From positions 1 to 28,227 of the forward strand of contig CAKUFW010000023.1 in NCBI GenBank assembly GCA_934650975.1: a stretch of DNA of 28,227 nt, given 5' to 3'. Below the pieces are notes generated by a model. The model did not search any database. It was not told where the DNA came from and saw only the letters and a list, made by a program, of their open reading frames with translations. How positions within the stretch are numbered: position 1 is the first letter of the stretch; each line of letters starts with the position of its first letter. The position numbers were made by a program, and so were the translations under genes. Source of the stretch: an uncultured Collinsella sp. (GTDB taxonomy: Bacteria; Actinomycetota; Coriobacteriia; Coriobacteriales; Coriobacteriaceae). Below, piece after piece: positions 7,970-15,973 of this stretch.

Positions 7970-8036
7970 AGTTGCGGTGGAATAGTTCCTGTTTGAGGCT
8001 TCAACAGGCTAAAACAGGAACTATTCCACCGCAACT
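7970..8036. repeat. Palindromic hairpin element, AGTTGCGGTG family, copy 2
   Basis: Perfect 25-nt arms at 7970-7994 and 8012-8036 enclose a 17-nt loop. The outer AGTTGCGGTGGAATA matches copy 1 at 3195 with one substitution; five inner stem bases differ between the copies, with matching changes on the other arm. On the minus strand the stem is followed by CTTCGTTTTG, as copy 1 is by CTTATTTTG. Confidence 0.85.
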
Positions 8037-8043
8037 GTAGAAT

Positions 8044-8078
8044 GCCCGCGCTGGCAACAAAATGTCACCCGCGCGGGC
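8044..8078 (-). terminator. GC-rich hairpin downstream of the antiporter gene
   Basis: GCCCGCGC (8044-8051) and GCGCGGGC (8071-8078) form an 8-bp stem with a 19-nt loop about 115 bp past the antiporter stop on the minus strand. The following ATTCTAC is weakly T-rich, so termination is possible but not certain. The remaining 8079-8192 holds nothing recognisable. Confidence 0.4.
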
Positions 8079-8192
8079 TTGGTGGGCACTCCCAAAGGCA
8101 CGTTACAGAGGCCCACATCAGTTATGGAATACCGAGCGGCACCGATACGCGATGCCCCGCCAGCTTACCAAGCAATGAAGCTCGCCGCAGTC

Positions 8193-9656
8193 TTAGACAA
8201 TCGGCGCAATGCCGGCAAAGTGCAGATACAGCGAAATGATTGCTACGACAATGACCACCGCCGCGATCAGTTTGTCGTGCAGATGCGGAAGTACCAGCTT
8301 ACCGCGGCCTCGCTCGCCTGCAATGTAGACGGGGATGGCCGGAGCAAAAAGGATCGTCGTGATCATGACGCCCTGGAGGCCCGTTGACCACACCAAGAAC
8401 AACGTGTAAATAAAGCCGAGCGTACCGAAGAAGCGCGCCTTACCGACGCTTGGCGCATAAGGCCCATCCAGATGCTCGTTCTTCCATCCGATTACCATGT
8501 AATAGGCAGCCGAACAGACATACGGGACCAGAATCGTATTGACCGCACAGCTATAGAAGAACTGATAGGTGCTCGCCGCCACATACGACACAATCAAGAA
8601 GAGCTGCGTGATACCCGAGCTCACCAGAACCGTCACCACGGGGGCACCGCGTTCGTTTGTCTTGGCAAACGCCAACGGGAACGACCCCTGACGCGCCGCT
8701 TCAAAAGGTGTCTCGGACGCAATGATGACATAGCCGAGCATGGCGCCGACCAGCGACAAGATAACACCGAGGTTGACAATTGCCGCGCCAACCGGACCAA
8801 TCGCGCGCTCGAGAATTCCAGCCATGGAGGGCGTTGCGAGCTGCGCCATCTCTTCGCGCGGCATAATGCCGAGCGACAGCATCGAGATGATCAGATACAG
8901 GACGAACACCGCTGCAAATCCAAGTGCCGTTGAGCGCCCGACGTCGCGCACGTACTTTGCACGGCCCGAGATAACGACAGCGCCCTCGATGCCCGTGAAG
9001 ACCCAAACAAGGGCAATCATGGTCGAGACAACCTGTTCGCCAAACCCGGGGCCAGCCGGCTCTCCCCAGAAGTTATCCATGAATATGTCGACGTTGAACT
9101 TGCCCAGGAGCACAATACTCAGCACGAAGAGGCCCAGCGGTACCAATTTCGCCAACGTGACGATCGTGTTAATGCCCGCGGCTTCCTTAACACCGCGAAG
9201 CACAAGAGCGGTAAGGAACCACAAAAACACGCTGGCGCAGACGATGGAAAGCAGATTGTTGCCCGCACCAAACGCAGGGAAGAAATAGCCCAGCGCGCTA
9301 AACAGCAAGAGCGCAAAGCTCACGTTAGAAAGGCACGCGCTGATCCAGTAACCCCAAGCGGAGTTGAAACCAATGTAATCGCCAAAACCAGCCGCGGCGT
9401 ATGCATAGATGCCACCAGTTAGGTCGGGACGCGCCTGAGACAAGCCGTTGAACACCATCATCAGCGCGAAGACACCAATAAAGCAAATTCCCCACGAGAC
9501 GATAACCGCGCCGGTATTGGCTCCGCCCGCCGCCATGTCGCCTGCAAGAGAGAAAATGCCGCCGCAAATACTCGCAGTGATGACCATCATGGTCAGTCGA
9601 AAGAGATCCAAGCCATTCGGGTCGATAATCTCCTCGTTTTGAGTTTTAGAGGACAT
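8193..9656 (-). CDS. APC-family basic amino acid antiporter (arginine/ornithine type)
   Basis: This 487-residue, 12-14 TM amino acid-polyamine-organocation permease starts with a short cytoplasmic tail, then TM1 with ITASICGGIFSLAGDMAAG, the broken-helix substrate site of APC antiporters. YAYAAAGFGDYIGFNSAWGYW, WVFTGIEGAVVISGRAKYVRDVG and ASETPFEAARQGSFP follow in the order of the ArcD/LysP/YdgI-like arginine-ornithine or lysine antiporters. It lies 108 bp downstream of the dimethylarginine hydrolase gene on the same strand, so exchange of arginine or methylarginine for ornithine or citrulline is a reasonable inference. GGAGG lies about 9 nt before the ATG. A strong hairpin at 9692-9730 between the two genes may tune expression. 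Exact substrates are unproven. Confidence 0.88.
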   Translation of the reverse strand: MSSKTQNEEIIDPNGLDLFRLTMMVITASICGGIFSLAGDMAAGGANTGAVIVSWGICFIGVFALMMVFNGLSQARPDLTGGIYAYAAAGFGDYIGFNSAWGYWISACLSNVSFALLLFSALGYFFPAFGAGNNLLSIVCASVFLWFLTALVLRGVKEAAGINTIVTLAKLVPLGLFVLSIVLLGKFNVDIFMDNFWGEPAGPGFGEQVVSTMIALVWVFTGIEGAVVISGRAKYVRDVGRSTALGFAAVFVLYLIISMLSLGIMPREEMAQLATPSMAGILERAIGPVGAAIVNLGVILSLVGAMLGYVIIASETPFEAARQGSFPLAFAKTNERGAPVVTVLVSSGITQLFLIVSYVAASTYQFFYSCAVNTILVPYVCSAAYYMVIGWKNEHLDGPYAPSVGKARFFGTLGFIYTLFLVWSTGLQGVMITTILFAPAIPVYIAGERGRGKLVLPHLHDKLIAAVVIVVAIISLYLHFAGIAPIV

Positions 9657-9691
9657 AGATGTGCACCTCCTTAATCATGTAACCGTACGGA

Positions 9692-9730
9692 AGATGGCCC
9701 GGACGTCCCGAATCGGGTGCCGGGCCATCT
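9692..9730 (-). promoter_or_regulatory. Strong intercistronic hairpin between the DDAH gene and the antiporter
   Basis: AGATGGCCCGG (9692-9702) pairs perfectly with CCGGGCCATCT (9720-9730), and the interior CCCG/CGGG extends the helix. It sits between two co-directional genes and lacks a T-tract, which fits mRNA processing or stabilisation, or a partial terminator, better than a full stop. Confidence 0.6.
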
Positions 9731-9764
9731 ATCAAGCGGTCATAAAGCTATTACAACGACCACA

Positions 9765-10541
9765 TTAGAAGCGCAGTGACAGGCAGGAGAGGCCGCCGTC
9801 GACTTTGCGATACTCGAAGGTGTCGACAACGAGCGTCTTGTAGCCCAGGTCCTGCACGGCCTTGAGCACGGTCGGATAGCCCTCGGCCACGATGACCGTA
9901 CCGTTGACCCAGATGCAGTTGGCGCCATAGGCCTCGTCCTCGGGCACGACAATCTTGTTGTACTGGGCAAAGTCGGGCTTATCGATGAACTCACCGGAGA
10001 CGAGCATGTTGTTGTCCTCGATGTAGTTGACGCCCGTCTTGAGGTGCAGGACCTCCTCCAGCGGAACCTCGGAGCCCTCGAGACCCCAGCCCTCGAGAAT
10101 CTCGCAGAACTGACGGATGCCCTCTTCGTTGGTGCGAGCGGAGCGGCCGACATAGAAATGGTCGCCGACCATCATGACATCGCCGCCATCGAGCGTACCA
10201 GGGGAAACAATGTGCTTTACATGCTCGTCGTCGAAGAAGCGACGGACGACCGGCTCGATCTCGTCCTTCTCGCCATTGCGGCTATCGGCACCGGGGTTGG
10301 TAATGATGGCTCCGCAGCGAGTAATGACGGCCGGATCCTCGACGAAGCAGCTGTCGGGATACTGCTCGAGCGCGGGCAGCACGGACACGTCGACGCCGCA
10401 CTGCTCGAGTGCATGCTCGTAATCGTAGTGCTCCTCGATCGCACGTTCGTAGATGGGCTGGCCAAGCTCGGGGGCACTCGTGATGCCATTGCTCAGGGAC
10501 TTGCCGGGACGACGGATGATGACGTGGCTGAACTTGGTCAT
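9765..10541 (-). CDS. Dimethylarginine dimethylaminohydrolase (DDAH)-like amidinohydrolase
   Basis: This 258-residue guanidine-modifying enzyme has the pentein fold. DDAH converts N-methylated arginines to citrulline plus methylamines. Seen: DSCFVEDPAVI (63-73), SPGTLDGGDVMM (113-124), HLKTGVNYIEDNNML (166-180, catalytic His166) and the C-terminal GGLSCLSLRF (249-258, nucleophile Cys253). Length and motif spacing match bacterial DDAH (about 254 residues) and are much shorter than arginine deiminase (about 400), so hydrolysis of methylarginine or another small guanidine is more likely than ADI activity. GGAGG lies 6 nt before the ATG. The gene is divergent from a GntR regulator and precedes an amino-acid antiporter, forming an import-and-degrade module. 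A perfect 12-bp palindrome sits in the shared promoter region. Confidence 0.9.
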   Translation of the reverse strand: MTKFSHVIIRRPGKSLSNGITSAPELGQPIYERAIEEHYDYEHALEQCGVDVSVLPALEQYPDSCFVEDPAVITRCGAIITNPGADSRNGEKDEIEPVVRRFFDDEHVKHIVSPGTLDGGDVMMVGDHFYVGRSARTNEEGIRQFCEILEGWGLEGSEVPLEEVLHLKTGVNYIEDNNMLVSGEFIDKPDFAQYNKIVVPEDEAYGANCIWVNGTVIVAEGYPTVLKAVQDLGYKTLVVDTFEYRKVDGGLSCLSLRF

Positions 10542-10638
10542 GATGATCCTCCTTGGATCTCCTAGCAGAGAGCGGGCTTTCTTTGCGCCCGTCTTCCTTT
10601 CGATGGCTTCATCTTAGGGTGTCTTTGCTTTTTTGTAT

Positions 10639-10650
10639 ATTGTATACAAT
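10639..10650. promoter_or_regulatory. Perfect palindrome ATTGTATACAAT, putative GntR operator
   Basis: This 12-bp perfect palindrome lies in the 255-bp AT-rich gap between the DDAH gene and the divergent GntR/FCD gene, about 98 bp before the former. FadR/VanR-type GntR regulators typically bind TNGTNNNACNA sites, and TTGTATACAA fits this. It overlaps TATACA/TACAAT strings that could be -10 elements for the minus-strand gene. Binding is inferred. Confidence 0.6.
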
Positions 10651-10796
10651 CATGAACGGTAGGTATTCATCGGTGAACGTATTATTGCTTATTCAGGTTA
10701 CGTAGTACGATTTAGCTGGTCGTTCTATTATTTAACTAGCCTATTCAAGCGAAACGTATTTATTTTTGAAAATATACAGTTAAGGATTATAAGTTT

Positions 10797-11447
10797 ATGG
10801 AAACGCTCAGAAGACCCCTGAAGGACCACGTATACGACTATATTTCGAGCCGCATAGACGCCGGCGAGCTTTCGGCTGGCGACCGTGTAAGCGAGCAGGC
10901 AATTTGCGATGCCATGGGTGTATCGCGCACACCGGTTCGCGAAGCGCTCATCCAGCTGGCAAGCGACGGCTACCTGGACAATCTTCCCCGCCGCGGATTC
11001 CGTGTCCGCGGCTTCGATCAGCAAAACGCTGTTGAGGTCTTTGAAATCATGGGGCCGCTCGACGGGCAGGCGGCCTATCTTGCTTGCCCACAACTAACCG
11101 ATGATGACATCACACAGCTTAAGTTCCTCGTCGGCTCTATGGACCTTGCGATCCAAGGCGGTCTCATCCGTAAATACGACGACATTCAGCGGGACTTTCA
11201 TCTTACATACTTCAACCGCTGCGGCAACGACCGTCTACGCGACATGATTTCCCAACTCGAACGCTGCTTCATCAAACGTGATTACGAGACCGTCGACCAG
11301 GAAACGGCTTGTAAGCTGCTTCATAAGGCCAACAACGAGCATGCTCATATTCTTGAGCTGTTCGAAGCGCGGGATGCCGCGGGCGCGCGAGACTACGTTC
11401 GCGATGTCCACTGGAACACGGAAAACGCCCAGTTCACCGTTTGGTAG
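10797..11447 (+). CDS. GntR-family transcriptional regulator with FCD domain
   Basis: This 216-residue regulator has a winged helix at residues 5-70 (DHVYDYISSRIDAGELSAGDRVSE, then MGVSRTPVREALIQLASDGY and the wing RRGFRVRGF), the GntR signature. An all-helical FCD domain follows (about 80-210) with Asp and His residues at typical metal/ligand-site positions (RDFHLTYF, NNEHAHILELFEARD). Ligands of FCD regulators are usually small carboxylates or amino acids. It is divergent from the DDAH-antiporter pair, whose control by it is likely, probably through ATTGTATACAAT at 10639. The ATG at 10797 follows AAGGA at about 10 nt. The gap upstream is unusually AT-rich for this genome. Confidence 0.92.
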   Translation: METLRRPLKDHVYDYISSRIDAGELSAGDRVSEQAICDAMGVSRTPVREALIQLASDGYLDNLPRRGFRVRGFDQQNAVEVFEIMGPLDGQAAYLACPQLTDDDITQLKFLVGSMDLAIQGGLIRKYDDIQRDFHLTYFNRCGNDRLRDMISQLERCFIKRDYETVDQETACKLLHKANNEHAHILELFEARDAAGARDYVRDVHWNTENAQFTVW

Positions 11448-11482
11448 CAAAGCAACGAGAGTGGATTTTCGGACGTTCGCCT

Positions 11483-11552
11483 CACGAGGGTGGAAAATCT
11501 CCCACTTTTAGTCGAAAAGCAGACCAAAAACGGGAGATTTTCCACCCTCGTG
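11483..11552. repeat. Long palindromic hairpin between convergent genes
   Basis: Perfect 21-nt arms at 11483-11503 and 11532-11552 enclose a 28-nt loop. It lies between the convergent GntR and alpha/beta hydrolase genes, 36 nt and 10 nt from their stops. The arm contains GGTGGAAAAT, similar to the GGTGRAATA part of the 3195 and 7970 hairpins, with different flanks. There is no clear T-tract on either strand, though a bidirectional terminator role is possible. Confidence 0.75.
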
Positions 11553-11561
11553 CTGAGCGGC

Positions 11562-12464
11562 CTAAAAACCGTGGCGCTCCAGGAACCTAAAGGCCAGGCG
11601 AATCCAGGGGCGGACGGAAATCTGCTTGTCCTCGTTGTCGACGGCGGTATTGGCGTTGCCGAGTGAAAGGCCGTGGCCGCCCTGGTCAAAGACATGCATC
11701 TCGCATGCGACGCCTTCCTCGGCCATGCGCTGCGCAAACGGGTAGACCTGCGCGATCGGCGCCGTTTTGTCGTCGGAAACGCCCCAAACAAAGGTCGGGG
11801 GCATCTGGCGCGAAACGTGCGTGGTAGGGCAAATGTCGGTCAAGTGGTCATCGGTCGCCTCGCCGCCCGTCACCATCGACAGATAGTCGTTGAGCAAATC
11901 GCGCCCCGTCTTGCCGCCCGTCTTGGGCACGCGCAGGTCGATGCGCGGGTCGCGCGTCTGTATATCGCGCACATAGGCAAGGTCGAGCAATGGATAGCCC
12001 AGTACCACGGCATCGGGACGGATATCCTCCGGACGAGCCTCGGCAAGCCCTGCAAAAGGACCGCTCTTCCACTGCGTTGCCAGCGAGGCGCAAATCATGC
12101 CGCCCGCCGAGAAACCGACGACGCACACGCGCTTGGGGTCGACATGCCATTCGTCGGCGTTGGCGCGCACCGTGGCAACCATCTTGGCAAGGTCGGCCTG
12201 GGGGTGCGGAAAGCTCACGTCACCCGTGGCGCTCGTCACATAGTTGAGCACAAAGGCCTGGTAGCCGTGGTCCAAAAACGTAAACGCCACCGGATCCTGC
12301 TCATGCGGAGCGATATGCGTAAACGCGCCTCCGCCGCAGATAATCACCGCGGGGCGGCGGCCATTGGGCTTGTCGGGCAGCGGCTCGGCACCCAGATACG
12401 TAAACGTCGCCGGATAATCCTCGGTCGGCTCCTCGCCCCACAGCGCATGGTTCTCAATAATCAT
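11562..12464 (-). CDS. Alpha/beta hydrolase (acetyl-esterase/BD-FAE-like)
   Basis: This 300-residue hydrolase has an alpha/beta fold like the acetyl-xylan esterase and BD-FAE group. Seen: AVIICGGGAFTHIAPHE, the oxyanion-hole glycine string; VCVVGFSAGGMICASLA, the nucleophile elbow GFSAG; PTFVWGVSDDKTAPI with the catalytic Asp; and FDQGGHGLSLG with the catalytic His. No signal peptide is visible, so it is probably cytoplasmic, perhaps deacetylating imported oligosaccharides. The reading frame stays open upstream to 12965, but the ATG at 12464 is chosen: GGAGGG precedes it by about 6 nt and the extra 167 residues show no domain. Substrate is unknown. Confidence 0.87.
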   Translation of the reverse strand: MIIENHALWGEEPTEDYPATFTYLGAEPLPDKPNGRRPAVIICGGGAFTHIAPHEQDPVAFTFLDHGYQAFVLNYVTSATGDVSFPHPQADLAKMVATVRANADEWHVDPKRVCVVGFSAGGMICASLATQWKSGPFAGLAEARPEDIRPDAVVLGYPLLDLAYVRDIQTRDPRIDLRVPKTGGKTGRDLLNDYLSMVTGGEATDDHLTDICPTTHVSRQMPPTFVWGVSDDKTAPIAQVYPFAQRMAEEGVACEMHVFDQGGHGLSLGNANTAVDNEDKQISVRPWIRLAFRFLERHGF

Positions 12465-12555
12465 AGGTGCTCCCTCCGTGCGATTCGTACGCACTCGTTT
12501 TTCGCACCTTAGCGTACCCCACTTGAGCCCGCGGCGCAGAAACACCCCCGCAATA

Positions 12556-12570
12556 AGTTGGCCTTCAACT
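12556..12570. repeat. Possible remnant of an AGTTGCGGTG-family hairpin
   Basis: AGTTG-GCCTT-CAACT here has the same flanks (AATA before, GAT after, with a C-rich run further upstream) as the full 66-nt hairpin at 3195. This looks like an internally deleted copy, but the string is short and could be chance. Confidence 0.35.
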
Positions 12571-12590
12571 GATATATCACAAAATCGCTG

Positions 12591-12660
12591 TTCAGAGGTA
12601 TCGTTCGGCAGCGTAAAATAGGGGCGCTGACCGTGCTGGGAAACACGTACGAAACGTTTC
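12591..12660 (+). promoter_or_regulatory. Putative promoter and LacI-type operator of the EIIA gene
   Basis: A -35-like TTCAGA (12591-12596) and a -10-like TAAAAT (12614-12619) are 17 bp apart. About 30 bp past the -10 lies GAAACGTTTC (12651-12660), a perfect 10-bp palindrome with a central CG, the form of LacI/GalR-family operators. Its place downstream of the inferred start would suit repression. All inferred from sequence form. Confidence 0.45.
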
Positions 12661-12710
12661 CGGCAAACCACACGCGTGCAACATGCACGCCTGATACGTT
12701 GGAGGCATCT

Positions 12711-13274
12711 ATGGGTCTGCTCGATTCGCTCAAGTCCACGTTCACTTCGTCGGGCGAGGCGTCCGTTCCGCCCGCAGCAAGCTTCGCCACCCGCGAAGGC
12801 GTCATCTACGCTCCCGTCAACGGCGTGCTCGTCAATCTGAGTGAGGTTCCCGACGAGACCATCGCCTCGGGCATGCTCGGCCAGGGTTACGGCATCGAGC
12901 CCATTACCGGCACCATTTACGCCCCCGCCAACGGCCGTATCGGCGCCACCACCGTTACCAACCACTCCATCGGCATGATTACCGAGGACGGCCTACGCGT
13001 ATTTATCCACGTTGGCCTGGGCACTGTGCAAATGAACGGCAAGGGCTTTGCTCGCTTTGTCGAGATGGGCGACACGGTCAAGGCCGGTCAGCCGCTCATC
13101 AGCTTCGACCGCGACGCTATCAAGGCCGCTGGCCACGAGGACATCGTGACCGTCATCATCTCTGAGCTCGATCGCCTCAAGAGCATCGACCACGTGGGCG
13201 AGTCTGGCACGCTTATCGGCGGCAACCCGCTCGTCAAGCTTGGCGATCCGCTGCTGGTTGCCAAGACCAAGTAG
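12711..13274 (+). CDS. PTS glucose-type EIIA component
   Basis: This 187-residue single-domain EIIA of the glucose superfamily carries phosphate from HPr to an EIIBC sugar permease and may act in regulation, as Crr does in enterobacteria. Active-site residues are visible: TNHSIGM with His85 and VFIHVGLGTVQMNGKGF with phospho-acceptor His100, the same 15-residue spacing as His75/His90 of E. coli EIIA-Glc. VYAPVNG-type strands (here VIYAPVNGVL) and GDTVKAGQPLISFD are typical. The N-terminal 25 residues are a flexible leader. The ATG at 12711 follows GGAGG by 5 nt; an upstream in-frame start at 12633 lacks a ribosome site. No EIIBC gene is nearby, so it may serve several permeases. Confidence 0.93.
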   Translation: MGLLDSLKSTFTSSGEASVPPAASFATREGVIYAPVNGVLVNLSEVPDETIASGMLGQGYGIEPITGTIYAPANGRIGATTVTNHSIGMITEDGLRVFIHVGLGTVQMNGKGFARFVEMGDTVKAGQPLISFDRDAIKAAGHEDIVTVIISELDRLKSIDHVGESGTLIGGNPLVKLGDPLLVAKTK

Positions 13275-13312
13275 CCGAGCCCTGCGCCGCGCAGCCAACA
13301 AACAAGGTACCC

Positions 13313-13350
13313 AAGCGCCCACGCCCATCTGGCCGTGGGCGCTTTTCGTT
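13313..13350 (+). terminator. Rho-independent terminator after the EIIA gene
   Basis: AAGCGCCCACG (13313-13323) pairs with CGTGGGCGCTT (13334-13344), followed by TTCGTTT. It lies about 40 nt past the EIIA stop. Confidence 0.88.
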
Positions 13351-13455
13351 TGAAAACCCTTCAGACGACGAGCTATCTGCATAGCCCAAATGAGCCAAGC
13401 TGCTAGAATATCGAACTGTATGGATAACTGTCATTCAACCATCATGGGAGGATAC

Positions 13456-14859
13456 GTGAACCGCACCAAAATCGCGCAGCTCTATGCCGATGCCGAGTCG
13501 CTCGGTGGCCAGACCGTCACCGTTGCCGGCTGGGTCAAGTCCGTCCGCGACATGAAGAACTTTGGCTTCGTTACACTCAACGACGGCAGCTGCTTCCGCG
13601 ACCTGCAGGTCGTCATGAACCGCGAGGCACTCGACAACTACGACGAGATCGCCCATCAAAACGTCTCGGCCGCACTCATTTGCACCGGCACCGTCAAGCT
13701 GACCCCCGATGCGCCCCAGCCTTTCGAGCTTTCTGCCACCTCCATCGAGGTCGAGGGCGTCAGCGCCCCGGATTACCCGCTGCAGAAGAAGCGCGCAACC
13801 GTCGAGTTCCTGCGCACCCAGCAGCACCTGCGCCCGCGCACCAACCTGTTCCGCGCCGTGTTCCGCATCCGCTCTGTCGCGGCTGCCGCCATCCACCGCT
13901 TCTTCCAGGAGCAGGGCTTTGTCTACGTCAACACCCCCATCATCACCACGAGTGACTGCGAGGGCGCCGGCGAGATGTTCCGCGTGACCACGCTCGACCC
14001 CAAAAACCCACCCCTCACCGAGGCCGGCGAGGTCGACTGGAGTCAGGACTTCTTTGGCAAGCATGCGAGCCTCACCGTTTCCGGCCAGCTCAATGCCGAA
14101 AACTTTGCCATGGCCTTTGGCGACGTGTACACCTTTGGCCCCACCTTCCGCGCCGAAAACTCCAACACCACGCGCCATGCCGCCGAGTTTTGGATGATCG
14201 AGCCCGAAATGGCCTTCGCCGACCTCAACGACTACATGGACAACGCTGAGGCCATGCTCAAGTACGTCCTTAAGGACGTCATGGCCACCTGCCCCGACGA
14301 GCTCAATATGCTCAACAAGTTTGTGGACAAGGGTCTGCTTGAGCGCCTGGACCATGTCGCCAACTCCGACTTTGCCCGCGTCACCTATACCGAGGCCGTC
14401 GAAATCCTGGAGCAGGCCGTCGCCGCCGGTCACAAGTTTGACTATCCCGTGAGCTGGGGCATCGACCTGCAAACCGAGCACGAGCGTTTCCTGACCGAGG
14501 AGCACTTTAAGCGCCCGACCTTCGTAACCGACTACCCGGCCGAGATCAAGGCGTTCTACATGCGCATGAACGAGGACGGCAAGACCGTCGCCGCCGCCGA
14601 CTGTCTGGTTCCGGGTATCGGCGAGATTATCGGCGGCTCCCAGCGCGAGGAGCGCCTGGATCTGCTCGAGGCCCGCATCAAGGACCTGGGCATGAATACC
14701 GAGCAGTACAAGTACTACCTTGACCTGCGCCGCTACGGTTCCTGCAAGCACGCCGGCTACGGTCTGGGCTTCGAGCGCTTGGTGATGTATCTGACCGGCG
14801 TGGGCAACATCCGCGACGTCCTGCCGCACCCGCGCACCGTGGGCAACGCCGACTTCTAA
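13456..14859 (+). CDS. asnS: Asparaginyl-tRNA synthetase
   Basis: This 467-residue class IIb synthetase charges tRNA-Asn. The N-terminal OB fold ([21 protein letters not shown], about 20-40, through DYPLQKKR) binds the anticodon. The catalytic domain has motif 1 around [18 protein letters not shown], motif 2 [19 protein letters not shown], whose SNTTRH pattern marks AsnRS rather than AspRS, and motif 3 [15 protein letters not shown]. The start is taken as GTG at 13456, preceded by GGGAGG only 4 nt away, giving nearly the length of E. coli AsnS (466). In-frame ATGs at 13444, 13420 and 13390 would add 4-22 residues without a ribosome site. It stands alone between two terminators. Confidence 0.96.
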   Translation: MNRTKIAQLYADAESLGGQTVTVAGWVKSVRDMKNFGFVTLNDGSCFRDLQVVMNREALDNYDEIAHQNVSAALICTGTVKLTPDAPQPFELSATSIEVEGVSAPDYPLQKKRATVEFLRTQQHLRPRTNLFRAVFRIRSVAAAAIHRFFQEQGFVYVNTPIITTSDCEGAGEMFRVTTLDPKNPPLTEAGEVDWSQDFFGKHASLTVSGQLNAENFAMAFGDVYTFGPTFRAENSNTTRHAAEFWMIEPEMAFADLNDYMDNAEAMLKYVLKDVMATCPDELNMLNKFVDKGLLERLDHVANSDFARVTYTEAVEILEQAVAAGHKFDYPVSWGIDLQTEHERFLTEEHFKRPTFVTDYPAEIKAFYMRMNEDGKTVAAADCLVPGIGEIIGGSQREERLDLLEARIKDLGMNTEQYKYYLDLRRYGSCKHAGYGLGFERLVMYLTGVGNIRDVLPHPRTVGNADF

Positions 14860-14904
14860 TCGTCGGGCACTAGCTCGCGTCGCCACGCGCAACGCTCATC
14901 GCAC

Positions 14905-14940
14905 AAGCGTCTCTCGACATCGGCCGAGAGGCGCTTTTTT
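14905..14940 (+). terminator. Rho-independent terminator after asnS
   Basis: AGCGTCTCTCG (14906-14916) pairs with CGAGAGGCGCT (14925-14935) with one G-T pair, followed by a run of six T including the stem's last base. It lies about 45 nt past the asnS stop. The remaining gap to 15116 shows only a minor CCAAGG/CCTTGG inverted repeat. Confidence 0.88.
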
Positions 14941-15116
14941 CAACAGCATCCGTCAAGCTTTTGGCAAGGTTTTGGTCAGTTAGGCAGGGTTGTTGAAAAC
15001 TCGACCCGCCGTTTGCCGGCAACCATCGACCGTCCAAGGCGCCACGCGTCCTTGGCCAGGCTCCGCGCCCTAGGCTCTGATCTGCCATCACCAAAAAAGG
15101 AAAGGACGTGGGCGCT

Positions 15117-15905
15117 ATGACCGAAACCGTTGTTGAAAACTACGAGACCACGACCAGAGGCTCCGCCTCGATGGCAGCCTATCGCGCCGTGCGCATCCTG
15201 CAGCTTTTGAGCGAGAACACCGGCGAGGACAAGGCGCTGCTTTCCGACGAGCTGGTCGAGCTCCTCGCCCATCCCGACGACCCCGCCCGCATGCCCATCT
15301 CGGCGGCACGCCGCAGCATCTATACCTCGATATCCGCACTTCGTCACGCCGGATACGAAATCGACTATAAACGCGGCGTGGGCTATCGGCTCCTCACCCG
15401 CCCGCTTGCTGACGAGGAGATCATACGGCTCCATGGCATGGTCATGCGCAACCGATCGACGCCCATAGCCATTCGAAAAAGCATGGCGCAGCACCTGGTC
15501 GCCATGGCGAGCGCCGATGTTCGCGGCTATCTCGATATGCCCGAACCGACACCGGCCGCCAACGACGTGCCCATCAAGACAGTGCGTCCGCACGCCAAGC
15601 GTATCGACACGTGCGAGCTCGTCGAACAGGCCATCGACCATGGAACAACTGTCAGCTTTGATATCTCAAACGTCCTGACCCGAGGCGAAACCGAGGTGGT
15701 GCGGATGACGGTCCGGCCCTTTGCCATCAGGCAGCGCGATGGCGTCTCGTATCTGCTGGGAACGGTCTACAACACCCGAGGCGCCGACGATACCCTGCGC
15801 ACCGTTGAGGTCAGCCGCATGAGAAACGTCAGCACGCGTTTGCTCGACGGCAAGAAACTCTTTGCCGCGCTAGACGAAGAAGACAGCCCCGCGCCCGCAG
15901 CGTAA
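15117..15905 (+). CDS. WYL-domain transcriptional regulator with N-terminal winged helix
   Basis: This protein of about 262 residues is built like the HTH-WYL regulators. Residues about 15-90 form a winged helix (YRAVRILQLLSENTGED, SAARRSIYTSISALRHAGYEIDYKRGVGYRLL). The C-terminal part, from about residue 165, has the strand pattern VRMTVRPFAIRQRDGVSYLLGTVYN followed by RTVEVSRMRNV, matching a WYL ligand-binding fold. WYL proteins usually sense nucleic acids or nucleotides. Two starts are possible: GTG at 15108 (AGGA 6 nt before) or ATG at 15117 (AAGGA 10 nt before); the ATG is used here. It is transcribed alone ahead of the ABC importer, from which a promoter-like sequence at 15974-16001 separates it. 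Targets are unknown. Confidence 0.8.
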   Translation: MTETVVENYETTTRGSASMAAYRAVRILQLLSENTGEDKALLSDELVELLAHPDDPARMPISAARRSIYTSISALRHAGYEIDYKRGVGYRLLTRPLADEEIIRLHGMVMRNRSTPIAIRKSMAQHLVAMASADVRGYLDMPEPTPAANDVPIKTVRPHAKRIDTCELVEQAIDHGTTVSFDISNVLTRGETEVVRMTVRPFAIRQRDGVSYLLGTVYNTRGADDTLRTVEVSRMRNVSTRLLDGKKLFAALDEEDSPAPAA

Positions 15906-15973
15906 ACCCCGTTACCGTCCGTCGTTCCTCAGCGCTGCCCATCCGATTCAGAATTAAATTACTCGCCCAGATG

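Noticed and set aside
7582..8040. Short open frames through the palindrome array on both strands
   Set aside because: Their sequence follows the repeat units, has no ribosome site, and would be translated from hairpins.
12465..12965. N-terminal extension of the alpha/beta hydrolase frame
   Set aside because: The extension crosses the EIIA promoter and has no domain; a strong ribosome site marks the ATG at 12464.
13435..14892. 485-codon minus-strand open frame opposite asnS
   Set aside because: Low-complexity Val/Gly/Leu-rich translation caused by GC-rich third positions of asnS; no family features.
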